Below, piece after piece: positions 24,488 to 31,891 of a stretch of DNA of 37,800 bases (its first letter is position 1; every line of letters begins with the position of its first letter). Origin of the DNA: Nitrosomonas sp. Nm33 (GTDB lineage Bacteria; Pseudomonadota; Gammaproteobacteria; Burkholderiales; Nitrosomonadaceae). Both the position numbers and the translations under genes were made by a program. The notes under the pieces were generated by a model that saw only the letters and a list, made by a program, of their open reading frames with translations, made no database searches and had not been told where the DNA came from. Where the stretch lies: contig NZ_FNPJ01000027.1 in the NCBI RefSeq assembly GCF_900107265.1, forward strand, positions 1 to 37,800, read 5' to 3'.

Positions 24488-25773
24488 GGTGAAAATAATG
24501 CAACTGTTACAGTCGGGTTTGAAGGCATGTACCAATGCATAAAGGAAGTAGTTAAACGTCCTAAATGAAATAGCGCTTCAGGCCGAAGTCCTTTTCTTGC
24601 TGGTTGTGTCAATGCTGAGGGTTGAATGGCTGTTTCCAAATGTGAATGGTGGAAGGTATGTCCGCGTAACTCTCCTTGTTGAAATCTGGCAGAATGCAGG
24701 CCTAAATTAACCAGATTTCGCTGCATAATCGCTTTGCCTGAAAACAAGTTTAGAAAATCAACTGTTTTGCCATGATGATCCGTAAGTGTTGAAAGCAAAT
24801 AGAGCATGCCGCCACATTCAGCAACAATCGGCTTACCAGCCGCATAATGGGCATGAATGGCTTTGTGCATGCTTTGGTTGGTTGCAAGTTTTTCCATGTA
24901 TAACTCAGGATAACCACCAGGCAAATAAAGGCTATCTGCTTCAGGTAATGAAGTATCATCAAGTGGCGAAAAAAATTTCAGTTGCGCACCCAGTGCTTTT
25001 AACAGATCCAGGTTAGCCTGATAAATAAAACTAAAAGCGGCATCGGTAGCGACTGCAATCCGTATTCCTTTAAGCTCTGGCGTTATGGTGGGTAAATTCT
25101 CTGGAGGCATAAAAGTTATGGTAGGCGGTAGTTCATGTAAGCCAGTTAAAGATAAGTATTCAGCTAACTGATCCAGATATTGATCCAAATGATTAATTTG
25201 TTTTGCCTGAACTAAACCCAGGTGACGGCTGGGTAATTTTCCGTTTATGTGGCATGGGAGTGAACCAAGCCACGGTAAATATTTTGGCAAGCTCTCTTTG
25301 AGCATTTCTTCATGAATAGAGCTTGCAACTTGATTAGCCAATACACCGATAACGTTGCACGAAGGGCGGAAGGTTGCCAGCCCGTGCGCCACAGCACCAA
25401 AAGTTTGAGCCATCGCAGCGGCGTCAATGACTGCCAACACTGGAATACCAAATGTTACAGAAAGATCAGCACTGGATGGCTCGCCATCGAAGAGCCCCAT
25501 GACACCCTCGATTAGAATTAAATCTGCGGTAGTGGCAGCCCGATATAAAAGCTGCTGGCAATGTGATTGACCACACATCCACAAATCCAGCTGATAAACT
25601 GGGTGACCAGATGCTTGTTCCAGAATCATCGGATCAAGAAAATCTGGACCAACCTTGAATACACGTACTTCTCGTCCTTGATTTCGATGAAATCGGGCGA
25701 GTGCGGCAGTAATTGTTGTTTTACCTTGCCCTGATGCGGGTGCCGCAATAAGCAGCGCTGGGCACTGTTTCAC
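24484..25773 (-). CDS. cobB: Cobyrinic acid a,c-diamide synthase
   Basis: A 429-residue glutamine-dependent amidase (CobB/CbiA). The N-terminal P-loop is APASGQGKTTITAALAR, followed by VFKVGPDFLDPMILEQASG and EGVMGLFDG. The C-terminal glutaminase domain has LPGGYPELYMEKLA, VAECGGMLYLLSTL with the nucleophilic Cys, and GHTFHHSHLE. It amidates the a and c side chains of the corrin. Because no corrin-ring genes are in the window, its presence suggests either a ring pathway elsewhere or salvage of incompletely amidated corrinoids. It overlaps cobO by 4 bases. Confidence 0.95.
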   Translation of the reverse strand: MKQCPALLIAAPASGQGKTTITAALARFHRNQGREVRVFKVGPDFLDPMILEQASGHPVYQLDLWMCGQSHCQQLLYRAATTADLILIEGVMGLFDGEPSSADLSVTFGIPVLAVIDAAAMAQTFGAVAHGLATFRPSCNVIGVLANQVASSIHEEMLKESLPKYLPWLGSLPCHINGKLPSRHLGLVQAKQINHLDQYLDQLAEYLSLTGLHELPPTITFMPPENLPTITPELKGIRIAVATDAAFSFIYQANLDLLKALGAQLKFFSPLDDTSLPEADSLYLPGGYPELYMEKLATNQSMHKAIHAHYAAGKPIVAECGGMLYLLSTLTDHHGKTVDFLNLFSGKAIMQRNLVNLGLHSARFQQGELRGHTFHHSHLETAIQPSALTQPARKGLRPEALFHLGRLTTSFMHWYMPSNPTVTVALFSP

Positions 25774-26447
25774 AAATCAATGCCTTTTTGTGCCTGAATG
25801 CCAGCCCGATAAGCATGTTTGATATCACGCATTTCAGTTACTGTGTCAGCTGCCTCACAAAGCGCTTCCGGAGCGGCACGTCCAGTAATGACTACATGCT
25901 GCATAGGCGGGCGATTCTTCAGATCATTCAGCACCATGGTTAAATCCAACCAGCCAAATTTGATTGGATAAGTTAATTCGTCGAGCACGATCAAATCCAG
26001 GGTCGGATCACGCAGCATTTCTTGCACAATAGCCCAGCCGCGTTGGGCCGTTTCAGTATCCCGTGCCAAATCCTGCGTATCCCAAGTAAAACCTTCTCCC
26101 AGAACATGCCAGATTACATTTTCCTGGTGCCGAAAAAAAGCTTCTTCGCCGGTATCTTTACGGCTTTTAATGAATTGCGCGACCCCTACCCGCATGCCAT
26201 GTCCCAGCGCGCGTGCAATCATACCAAATGCCGAGCTGGATTTGCCTTTACCATTGCCGGTAAGAATTAGCAGCAAACCTTTATTCTGATCTGCGCGCGC
26301 AATGGCGCTATCGATCACTTCTTTCTTGCGCTGCATGCGCTCGCGGTAGCGCTTTTCCCGTTCTGACTCTGTCTTTTCACTACCCTCTTGGGGGGGAACG
26401 CAATGGCATGCAGCTTCGTTCTCATGATCCTCTTCAGAATCTGCCAT
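25770..26447 (-). CDS. cobO: Cob(I)yrinic acid a,c-diamide adenosyltransferase
   Basis: A 225-residue CobO/BtuR/CobA-type corrinoid adenosyltransferase. An N-terminal charged extension (1-55; includes ACHCVPPQEG) precedes LILTGNGKGKSSSAFGMIAR, the P-loop. Further on, GHGMRVGVAQFIKSRKDTGE, HVLGEGFTWDTQDLARDTE, LDLIVLDELTYPIKFGWLDL and VITGRAAPEALCEAADTVTE match the family. It adds the 5'-deoxyadenosyl group. It starts 4 bases after the membrane protein gene ends and overlaps cobB. Confidence 0.95.
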   Translation of the reverse strand: MADSEEDHENEAACHCVPPQEGSEKTESEREKRYRERMQRKKEVIDSAIARADQNKGLLLILTGNGKGKSSSAFGMIARALGHGMRVGVAQFIKSRKDTGEEAFFRHQENVIWHVLGEGFTWDTQDLARDTETAQRGWAIVQEMLRDPTLDLIVLDELTYPIKFGWLDLTMVLNDLKNRPPMQHVVITGRAAPEALCEAADTVTEMRDIKHAYRAGIQAQKGIDL

Positions 26448-26451
26448 GATG

Positions 26452-27033
26452 CTAACCTGCTGAAGTGTCAGGAGAATTGAATTGCTGGCGTAGCGCTACA
26501 AATGCAGCATGCATGACTATCGCGATTCCTGCATAAATCAGGAATGATTCAATATACATCGGGAAATACTGGATTGATCGCTCAGCAAATTCAGCCCATG
26601 TAGTCGATTCGAAGCGACCGGAGAAAAAATAGAAACCACCACTGGAAAATAATTCGCACAACGTTAAACCTGCCATCATACTGAGAGAAAGTGGCATCAA
26701 CGTGCGCCAGGAAAATTGATAGTGATGGACATACCAACGACCAGCGAGCCATAATGAAGCATAAGCAGGCAATAAAAACACATAAGCTGGCGTCAAACAG
26801 AAACCGCTGACACCCCCCCAGGTATAAGCTGCAAAATCGAGCCAGCCGCCAAGAGCCAGGAAACCAAGTAACGGCCAGGCTGAACGTAAATAGATACCAG
26901 CCAGAAAGAAAATGAGCCAGGAAGCATCCGGCAGGTTATGTAATGAGGCAAAATGATGGCCGCGGGTAATTATCATCAATAATGCCAGCGCAAGGCCGAT
27001 GCCGATTTGATTGCGAGTGGATAAAGTAAACAT
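26452..27033 (-). CDS. Six-helix membrane protein of the cobalamin operon (unassigned)
   Basis: A 193-residue very hydrophobic protein with about six membrane helices (IGIGLALALLMIITRGHHF; WLIFFLAGIYLRSAWPLLGF; LALGGWLDFAAYTWGGV; LTPAYVFLLPAYASLWLAGR; LMPLSLSMMAGLTLCELF; YIESFLIYAGIAIVMHAAF). AAGGAG precedes the ATG. It sits between btuB (14 bases) and cobO (4 bases), under the same riboswitch, so it must act in corrinoid or cobalt handling. Size and helix number are like the substrate-binding S components of ECF transporters, and no BtuCDF genes are in the window; a role in moving corrinoid across the inner membrane is an inference. I do not recognise a named family with certainty. Confidence 0.7.
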   Translation of the reverse strand: MFTLSTRNQIGIGLALALLMIITRGHHFASLHNLPDASWLIFFLAGIYLRSAWPLLGFLALGGWLDFAAYTWGGVSGFCLTPAYVFLLPAYASLWLAGRWYVHHYQFSWRTLMPLSLSMMAGLTLCELFSSGGFYFFSGRFESTTWAEFAERSIQYFPMYIESFLIYAGIAIVMHAAFVALRQQFNSPDTSAG

Positions 27034-27047
27034 TTTTTGACTCCTTG

Positions 27048-28892
27048 TTAAGGTTGATAACGTAAAGTAGCGAAGAAATTACGCCCCGGCTGGTTGAAGA
27101 ATGCTGCTGTCTCATAGTGTTTGTTAAACAGATTCTCGATACGCCCCAGTATCCGCCAGTGTTTGCTTATTATATATTCAGCGCGTAGATCGAATTTCAC
27201 ATAACTGTCAAGCTTGCGTGTATTAGCCAAATCATCAAAGCGATCTCCTTCAGCCAGAAACATGGCGCCCAACCTGTATTGCCCAAATTGGCGATCAATA
27301 TCCAGACGAAATGTCTGTTCTGCCCGTCTGGGTAATATATTACCTTTATTGGGTCCATCTGAGCGATTTTCAGGATCCAGAAAAGTCAGATTGCCATTCA
27401 GTTGCCAGCCCATAATCTGTGTGCCGAGGACAGCTTCCAGTCCGCGGATACGCGCCTGATCGATATTAGCAGGCGCTAATGTGCTGGCGTCAAACGCAAT
27501 CAGCTTATCAATGCGGGTTTCATACACATTTAATGACCAATTGCCCCAGTCAAGGTTGCCACGTACACCAAATTCAAAACTTCGTGACTCCTCCGGGCGC
27601 AGATTGGCATTGCCAAAGCCTGGAAAAAAGAGCTCGTTAAAGGTAGGCGCTTTAAAAGCACTGCCAAAACTGGCAAGCAGACGTACCTTGTCAGTGATGG
27701 CATAACCCCAGCCGGCACCTCCGGTAACACGGCTGCCAAATTGCTGATTGTCATCATGCCGCAGTGATAACTGCACGTTATGTGCCGCAATAGAAGCCAG
27801 ATGCTGGGCAAAAACACCCCAATTGCTGCGTGAGTTCACGGTAAAAGCTTCTGTGCTGTTGACCTGATCGTGCTGATAATCCGTGCCTACTGTCAATTGA
27901 TGATTCTGATGCAACATAAAATTATTTTGCCAGGTAACGGTGTCACGCGTTGTATCAAAGCGAGTCATAAAAACCTTGCCTAGAAAATTATTCGAGTCAT
28001 CCCGAGTACGACCTGCAATAATATTTACCCGCCAAAAATCAAAGGGCGAGAAACGCGCTGACCCGCCAAAGACCTGTTGTGCAATGACAGCTTTGTTGAC
28101 AAAACTGCCATCAAACTCGGTTTTACCCGCTGAATGCATAAAATTACCCTCGATTTCTAATCCGTTCTGGAAACGATATCCTGCACGTGCAGAACCGGCT
28201 ACATTGCGATAACCATCCCGATCAGGCTCAATAGTAAAACATCCCGCAGTCTCCGAGCCGGTACAGGCATTAAAACCGCTTGTCCCGATACCACTCACCG
28301 TCATATTGAACCAACCCTGCTTGCCACCGCCTGAAAGCCCGACCGAACCATTCAGCGTACTGAAGCTACCACCACCAAAACTAAAGCTCGGCTTAATCCC
28401 CTCACCCACACCTTTGCGAGTAAAAATCTGAATGACGCCACCGATCGCTTCGGAGCCATACAAACTGGAACGCGGACCGCGCACAATTTCAATGCGCTCA
28501 ATCTGTTCAACAGGGATATTTTCAAATGCCGTCGTGCCCGATGTGGCCGATCCAGCCTTGATGCCGTCGATCAATACCAAGATATGATCAGACTCAGTCC
28601 CGCGCATACGCAAAAAAGTACCTTTACCCGGACCACCATCATTCTCAACATTGATGCCCAGTACACCACGGAACAAATCCTCGAGTGATCTTGCCTGTTG
28701 GCGCTCGATATCTTTGCGCGAGATCACAGTCACCGAAGCAAGCGATTCTTCTGTCGTCTGGGCAGTACGCGTTGCGGTGACGATGATAGGCTTTCCTTGA
28801 TGATCTATATTTTCAGCCAAGACAGTGGTAGCTGCAGTCGTAGCTGCACCTAGCCATAGCACAGCCATTGCCGATAACCGGCATTTTTGCAT
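27048..28892 (-). CDS. btuB: TonB-dependent vitamin B12 receptor BtuB
   Basis: A 614-residue outer-membrane receptor. The start at 28892 (MQKCRLSAMAVLWLG) is chosen because GGAGGA lies 7 bases upstream and a signal peptide follows directly; a longer frame from 28994 has neither. TonB box-like PIIVTATR follows the signal peptide, then the plug (SLEDLFRGVLGINVENDGGP, FLRMRGTESDHILVLIDGIK, EIVRGPRSSLYGSEAIGGVI), then the 22-strand barrel ending in FNQPGRNFFATLRYQP with terminal aromatic residues. It is the first gene of the cobalamin operon and lies about 150 bases after the cobalamin riboswitch. Its energy could come from the TonB system in this window. Confidence 0.95.
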   Translation of the reverse strand: MQKCRLSAMAVLWLGAATTAATTVLAENIDHQGKPIIVTATRTAQTTEESLASVTVISRKDIERQQARSLEDLFRGVLGINVENDGGPGKGTFLRMRGTESDHILVLIDGIKAGSATSGTTAFENIPVEQIERIEIVRGPRSSLYGSEAIGGVIQIFTRKGVGEGIKPSFSFGGGSFSTLNGSVGLSGGGKQGWFNMTVSGIGTSGFNACTGSETAGCFTIEPDRDGYRNVAGSARAGYRFQNGLEIEGNFMHSAGKTEFDGSFVNKAVIAQQVFGGSARFSPFDFWRVNIIAGRTRDDSNNFLGKVFMTRFDTTRDTVTWQNNFMLHQNHQLTVGTDYQHDQVNSTEAFTVNSRSNWGVFAQHLASIAAHNVQLSLRHDDNQQFGSRVTGGAGWGYAITDKVRLLASFGSAFKAPTFNELFFPGFGNANLRPEESRSFEFGVRGNLDWGNWSLNVYETRIDKLIAFDASTLAPANIDQARIRGLEAVLGTQIMGWQLNGNLTFLDPENRSDGPNKGNILPRRAEQTFRLDIDRQFGQYRLGAMFLAEGDRFDDLANTRKLDSYVKFDLRAEYIISKHWRILGRIENLFNKHYETAAFFNQPGRNFFATLRYQP

Positions 28893-29039
28893 GATCTTAT
28901 TCCTCCGCGCACACCCGCGCGTTGTTAGGTTAACAGGTCCGTCTTGCAGAGGAATTGAGTAATAGACAAGCAGATCGGCTTTGAAAAAAGCCAATCAAAG
29001 TGCCGGTTATCGCCCTCCGCAATAACATAGTATTTACTT

Positions 29040-29235
29040 CAGGCCGGTCTCCGGACTCATGAGCGGAATTCATTCCTGATCTACGCCTTCCCATGTCATC
29101 ACACAGTGGCATAATATAGATCGCTAACTCATTTACCGTTGCGGGGGCAGTGCCGGTATTGCTCGAATTAAATCAGAGCGCACCAGCTTCCCGTTTAACC
29201 TTCAAGATAAAAAATTCAAGAAGGCACCTGAGGTA
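29040..29235 (-). ncRNA. Cobalamin riboswitch
   Basis: Read on the minus strand the stretch begins with ggtgcc (complement of 29223-29228) and has the hallmarks of the AdoCbl-type riboswitch in order: aacgggaagctggtg, ccggcactgcccccgcaac, the B12-box region gccactgtgtga, gggaaggcg, and gagtccggagaccggcc at the 3' end. It lies upstream of btuB and should switch the whole cobalamin operon off when cobalamin is plentiful. The roughly 150-nt stretch between it and the btuB start probably contains the regulated expression platform. Confidence 0.95.
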
Positions 29236-29558
29236 AGTGGCGCGCAGAGTATCTAATTAGGAAAGGGGTGTCAAGTTTTGCGGGATGAGAACAGTCTAGT
29301 GAACTTGTCATTCGAGCCTGATCTTTTGATTTCTGGGTAGACAGAGTCATGGATAGCGGTAATGCCTGAGCATGAGTTTGTCATGTACTTAATCCAAAAG
29401 CCGTGATCTATTTATCATATTTGTGGATCTAACAAAGTTTGTTATGATGAAAACTGAATCGACGCAATTCTATAAACATAAGAAGATAGCATGCAACTTG
29501 TCGTGTTAGGTTTCATTTTTGATGTCAATATTGCGTCAATTTGGAGGTTCAATTCTAG
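29236..29558. other. Divergent gap between riboswitch and HEPN-like gene
   Basis: Should contain the btuB operon promoter (minus) and the promoter of the plus gene. Two small palindromes are seen: catga-gtttg-tcatg (29371-29385) and aacaaa-g-tttgtt (29431-29443). The second is well placed for an operator of the plus-strand gene. No clean promoter was identified. Confidence 0.4.
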
Positions 29559-29562
29559 ATGA
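29491..29562 (+). CDS. Possible 23-residue leader ORF
   Basis: ATG 29491 to TGA 29560-29562 encodes MQLVVLGFIFDVNIASIWRF plus NSR. The stop overlaps the second ATG of the following gene (TGATG), an arrangement of translational coupling. AGAAGA lies just upstream. The GGAGG at 29542-29546, within this frame, could serve the HEPN gene. May be chance. Confidence 0.25.
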   Translation: MQLVVLGFIFDVNIASIWRFNSR

Positions 29563-30053
29563 TGGTTACACTCTCTGCAAAAATAGAGTCAGGTCACTTA
29601 ACCATCCATAGTAAGTGGATGGTTGCGCAATCGATGTATGCTAAAGGCAAAAGCTTTCTTGGTGCAGCTATCTTATTGCGCCAACAGGGTGGCTATGAAT
29701 ATGTCGTGCTTCACCTTATTTGTCAAGGAATTGAAATCATATTGAAGGCATTACTACTTTTTAGGAACTACGACAAATACCGAAACCAGCTCAGGAAACC
29801 GCTTGGTCACAATTTGAAAAAATTGACTGATGCTTCGCAGTCGGAGTTTGGAGTTAAGCCAATATCTAATGCGCTCGCTAGAGAGTTGGAAACATTGAAT
29901 TCGCTTTACTCGAATCACTGGCTTAGGTATGGCTCGTTCTATGACGTTCTTGTCGCACCCCACACGATTCCAAGCACTTTTACATTACGGAAAATAACTG
30001 CTGTTATTAAGCTCGCTGAACGCCATGTTGCTGCTGCATCATCCAACATCTAA
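29559..30053 (+). CDS. HEPN-like domain protein
   Basis: A 164-residue all-helical protein. YVVLHLICQGIEIILKALLL (48-67) followed by LRKPLGHNLKKL (78-89) matches the HEPN pattern of a helix with E...KALL and then a GH.L..L segment. Arg79 and His84 give an R-x4-H spacing like the catalytic motif of HEPN RNases, although its place in the fold is not certain. HEPN proteins are often RNases in toxin-antitoxin, abortive infection or stress systems, or RNA-binding adaptors. No MNT nucleotidyltransferase partner is adjacent. GGAGG is 12 bases before the first ATG. Its TAA stop is formed by the first bases of the repeat copy at 30051, so the natural C-terminus may have been lost. Confidence 0.5.
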   Translation: MMVTLSAKIESGHLTIHSKWMVAQSMYAKGKSFLGAAILLRQQGGYEYVVLHLICQGIEIILKALLLFRNYDKYRNQLRKPLGHNLKKLTDASQSEFGVKPISNALARELETLNSLYSNHWLRYGSFYDVLVAPHTIPSTFTLRKITAVIKLAERHVAAASSNI

Positions 30054-30097
30054 TTCCATTTCTAAATCAAACTTGTTTTTATCGGCTTCTCCTTGTC
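30051..30097 (+). repeat. Half copy of the 17335-17471 inverted-repeat element
   Basis: The stretch carries the same left arm (attccatttctaaatcaaac) and then tcggcttctccttg as 17342-17389, but no right arm. It directly abuts the HEPN-like frame on one side and the RAYT-derived element on the other. Confidence 0.75.
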
Positions 30098-30404
30098 GCG
30101 TGCAGAAAAAGGTGTCAGTCATTGCATAGTGCAAAAAATCTATTTAGGCAATAATACTTTTATTGGTGAAGTACAAAAACATATTAGTTTGAACCAAGGT
30201 GATAGCATTCATATTACCAAGCGATCGAAGAAAACGCCCAAGAAACCAATGGACAAAATTGTTGCCGGCATTACTGATAGAGGAGAGGCAATGAATGCGA
30301 TATACAAAACGGGACATTACACAATGTTTGAAATTGCAACGTATTTTAATGTCCATTACAGTACTGTTAGTCGATTAATTCGTTCATTTCACAAGATGCA
30401 ATGA
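30093..30404 (+). pseudogene. C-terminal remnant of a RAYT/IS200-like (Y1) transposase
   Basis: The frame encodes IYLGNNTFIGEVQKHI, then a basic stretch, then a typical C-terminus AMNAIYKTGHYTMFEIATYF and NVHYSTVSRLIRSF. A.. .G.YT..EIA.YF.VHYSTVSR is characteristic of the REP-associated tyrosine transposase group, which ends in an HTH. The catalytic HUH and Tyr region, which would be N-terminal, is missing. The remnant lies between perfect inverted repeats at 30106-30127 and 30396-30417. Confidence 0.7.
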
Positions 30405-30417
30405 CTGACACCTTTTT
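30106..30417. mobile_element. RAYT-derived element bounded by 22-bp perfect inverted repeats
   Basis: Five A followed by ggtgtcagtcattgcat at 30106-30127 is exactly complementary to 30396-30417. A third copy of the first arm, extended to 28 bases (to 30133), occurs at 34662-34689, and looser relatives (ggtgtc..cattg) at about 32053-32071 and 37655-37669. Immediately right is a partial second arm (cgacacctttttc, 30418-30430). The element therefore looks like a REP-type unit that carries the transposase 3' end. Confidence 0.65.
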
Positions 30418-30423
30418 CGACAC

Positions 30424-30857
30424 CTTTTTCCTCCGACTAATCAACCAGAATAACTGGTCGCTGCGCTGGACCGATAATCAGGTGGGTAAAAGAAGTGTAA
30501 ACATCACGAAATTCACGATAAAGGTGAGTGTTGCCAATTAGTCGATCCGCCCGCTTAATACAATGCTTTTCCTTGGCATCACTATCGATGGCGCGGCCAA
30601 GGCCTGTTATCGACAGGTGTCTACTCTCTATGGTTGCCAAGACTGCAATCGATAACACATTACGGTGGGCAGCGTGCATCCAGGCACAGGTGTTAGCAAG
30701 GATTTTGTGAGATATTTTCTTGACATGCATGGTGAGGTCTCATTGTCGATGTCGATATCACGATCAGATCTACAAGCACCATGTATGTTCCCCATTTATT
30801 AATAGAAAACTTTGATAATTTGTTGAAACTACTTACTTATTCGTGGGGATTCCTCAG
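30424..30857 (-). mobile_element. Truncated IS10-like (IS4 family) element, 5' half
   Basis: Read on the minus strand the element begins ctgaggaatccccacgaa (complement of 30840-30857), resembling the IS10 end CTGAGAGATCCCC, followed by a leader and the transposase start at 30730. The copy is cut off near 30432, where the RAYT-derived element begins. Confidence 0.6.
30437..30730 (-). pseudogene. IS4-family (IS10-like) transposase N-terminal fragment
   Basis: 97 residues: KKISHKILANTCAWMHAAHR, then LATIESRHLSITGLGRAIDS, KEKHCIKRADRLIGNTHLYR, and RPVILVD at the end. This is the N-terminal region of IS10/IS4-type transposases, in which RPVILVDWSD contains the first catalytic Asp. The Trp codon of DWS is TAG here (30437-30439), and the next codons (TCG, GAG) still fit the family before sequence of the neighbouring repeat begins. 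Confidence 0.8.
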
Positions 30858-30910
30858 ACTCTGACCCCAGTTATTTACGAGGCAAGCGATGCAAATGAGG
30901 AGAAAGAACA

Positions 30911-30962
30911 TAACAAACAGGTCAACAAAGACGCTTCGCGTTGACGCGCTCGCGCCTGTTAC
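30911..30962. repeat. Imperfect palindromic block, attC-like in outline
   Basis: The stretch starts taacaaacagg, contains gtcaac (30921-30926) with gttgac (30940-30945), and ends cctgtta. A taac...gtta frame of about 52 bases with nested unequal palindromes recalls integron attC sites, but the core sites do not match RYYYAAC/GTTRRRY well. It sits at the 3' side of the two-gene minus cassette, where an attC would be. Confidence 0.2.
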
Positions 30963-30978
30963 CTAAAACATTAAATGC

Positions 30979-31008
30979 AAAAAAGGGAGTCCAACAATGC
31001 GCTCCCTT
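30979..31008 (-). terminator. Rho-independent terminator of the minus cassette
   Basis: On the minus strand, aagggag (complement of 31002-31008) pairs with ctccctt (30983-30989) and is followed by a T-run (A-run 30979-30984 on plus). It lies 55 bases after the stop of the 31063 gene. Confidence 0.75.
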
Positions 31009-31062
31009 GTTTACAAACGGTGGTCTATAACCACTTATCAGTATCTTCGGTCTCTGGTGTTT

Positions 31063-31401
31063 TCAAAATATTTTTTGCTTTTCTTTCTCTATATCTACGT
31101 CCCCTTGACCTTCGGTCTCCGATGTTTTCGAAATTTTTGCGAGTATTTGATCTGCAGCTTCTTTTGCTTGCTCGTTTAGTTTTTGCTTTTCTTTCTCTAT
31201 ATCTACGCCTCCTCGAGAAACAATGTCATTGATTTTTGCCCATGAGCCAACATCATGAGGAGTCACGTGTGCATCTTTACGCGCTTCGTTAATTGCTTTA
31301 GCTGTGACAATATTTGCTACGCTTGTGTCGTATTCATTCTCGAGATTAGTGTATGCACTCATCTCGTGTAGTATGCGACCAGTACCGGTACTTTTAGTCA
31401 T
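31063..31401 (-). CDS. Hypothetical protein with internal duplication
   Basis: 112 residues, ATG at 31401 with AGGAG 7 bases upstream. The N-terminal 60 residues (KSTGTGRILHEMSAYTNLEN, then AKAINEARKDAHVTPHDVGS) are followed by a charged helix. VDIEKEKQK occurs twice, at 66-74 and 102-110. At DNA level, 28 identical bases recur at 31072-31099 and 31180-31207 (108 apart), and a second motif beginning cttcggtctc recurs at 31045 and 31110. In the distal copy the frame shifts, so the protein ends in KIF, while the +1 frame would give ILKTPETEDTDKWL, resembling the proximal ISKTSETE. The C-terminus thus looks recently rearranged. No family recognised. It is second in a two-gene operon after the HTH gene. 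Confidence 0.6.
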   Translation of the reverse strand: MTKSTGTGRILHEMSAYTNLENEYDTSVANIVTAKAINEARKDAHVTPHDVGSWAKINDIVSRGGVDIEKEKQKLNEQAKEAADQILAKISKTSETEGQGDVDIEKEKQKIF

Positions 31402-31426
31402 TGTGTACTCCTTTGTTCAATCCGGT

Positions 31427-31867
31427 TCAATCAGAATTAAGTTGAGCTTTAATTGCTTGATAAACTTTGTAAAATGAAGAAATGTCGTTAGCTGTAACAC
31501 TTAGCCCTGACTCACCTAACAGTGAAGCTATAGCGTTAGGTGAAAAACCAGTGTCTAACAAATCAATGATTTTTAATATGTTATTTATATTTACAGGTGG
31601 TTTTATCGGCATTTTTTTATTGATTAGGCTGCTTTCCCCCTCAATACGTTTCAAACGTTGTGAAACTGCGGGTGCACTAATACCAAAAGATTCAGCAATT
31701 GCTTTTTGAGGAATGCCTTGTTCAGTAAGTAGTTTGATTGCCTGATTTTTTTCAGCCTTGCTAAGATTGGTAAAATCATTGGATACAAAAACTACTTGAT
31801 TTTGATGCTCGGCAATCACTTTGGATACAATACAAGCTACAGCACCACTAACAGCCCAAGGTATCAT
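31427..31867 (-). CDS. HTH protein with N-terminal hydrophobic segment
   Basis: 146 residues, ATG at 31867 with AGGAT 6 bases before. Residues 1-20 (MIPWAVSGAVACIVSKVIAE) are hydrophobic and may anchor the protein. NLSKAEKNQAIKLLTEQGIP then QKAIAESFGISAPAVSQRLK (about 34-73) is a good helix-turn-helix. The C-terminal part (NINNILKIIDLLDTGFSPNA, IASLLGESGLSVTANDISSF) looks like a second, weaker HTH-like unit. It may be a transcription regulator acting on the palindrome at 31892-31911, 25 bases upstream of its own start. It forms an operon with the 31063 gene (25-base gap). It is not assigned to a named family; plasmid or phage-like control is possible. Confidence 0.6.
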   Translation of the reverse strand: MIPWAVSGAVACIVSKVIAEHQNQVVFVSNDFTNLSKAEKNQAIKLLTEQGIPQKAIAESFGISAPAVSQRLKRIEGESSLINKKMPIKPPVNINNILKIIDLLDTGFSPNAIASLLGESGLSVTANDISSFYKVYQAIKAQLNSD

Positions 31868-31891
31868 AATAATCCTAATTAATGAAAAATG

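Noticed and set aside
24485-24535. Longer bluB start at 24535
   Set aside because: It would overlap cobB by 52 bases; the internal ATG makes the ATGA overlap usual in this operon.
28893-28994. Longer btuB start at 28994
   Set aside because: The added residues are not a signal peptide, whereas 28892 has a strong ribosome site and a signal peptide.
30911-30962. Firm call of an integron attC site
   Set aside because: Core sites deviate from the consensus and no integrase is in the window, so it was kept only as a weak candidate.
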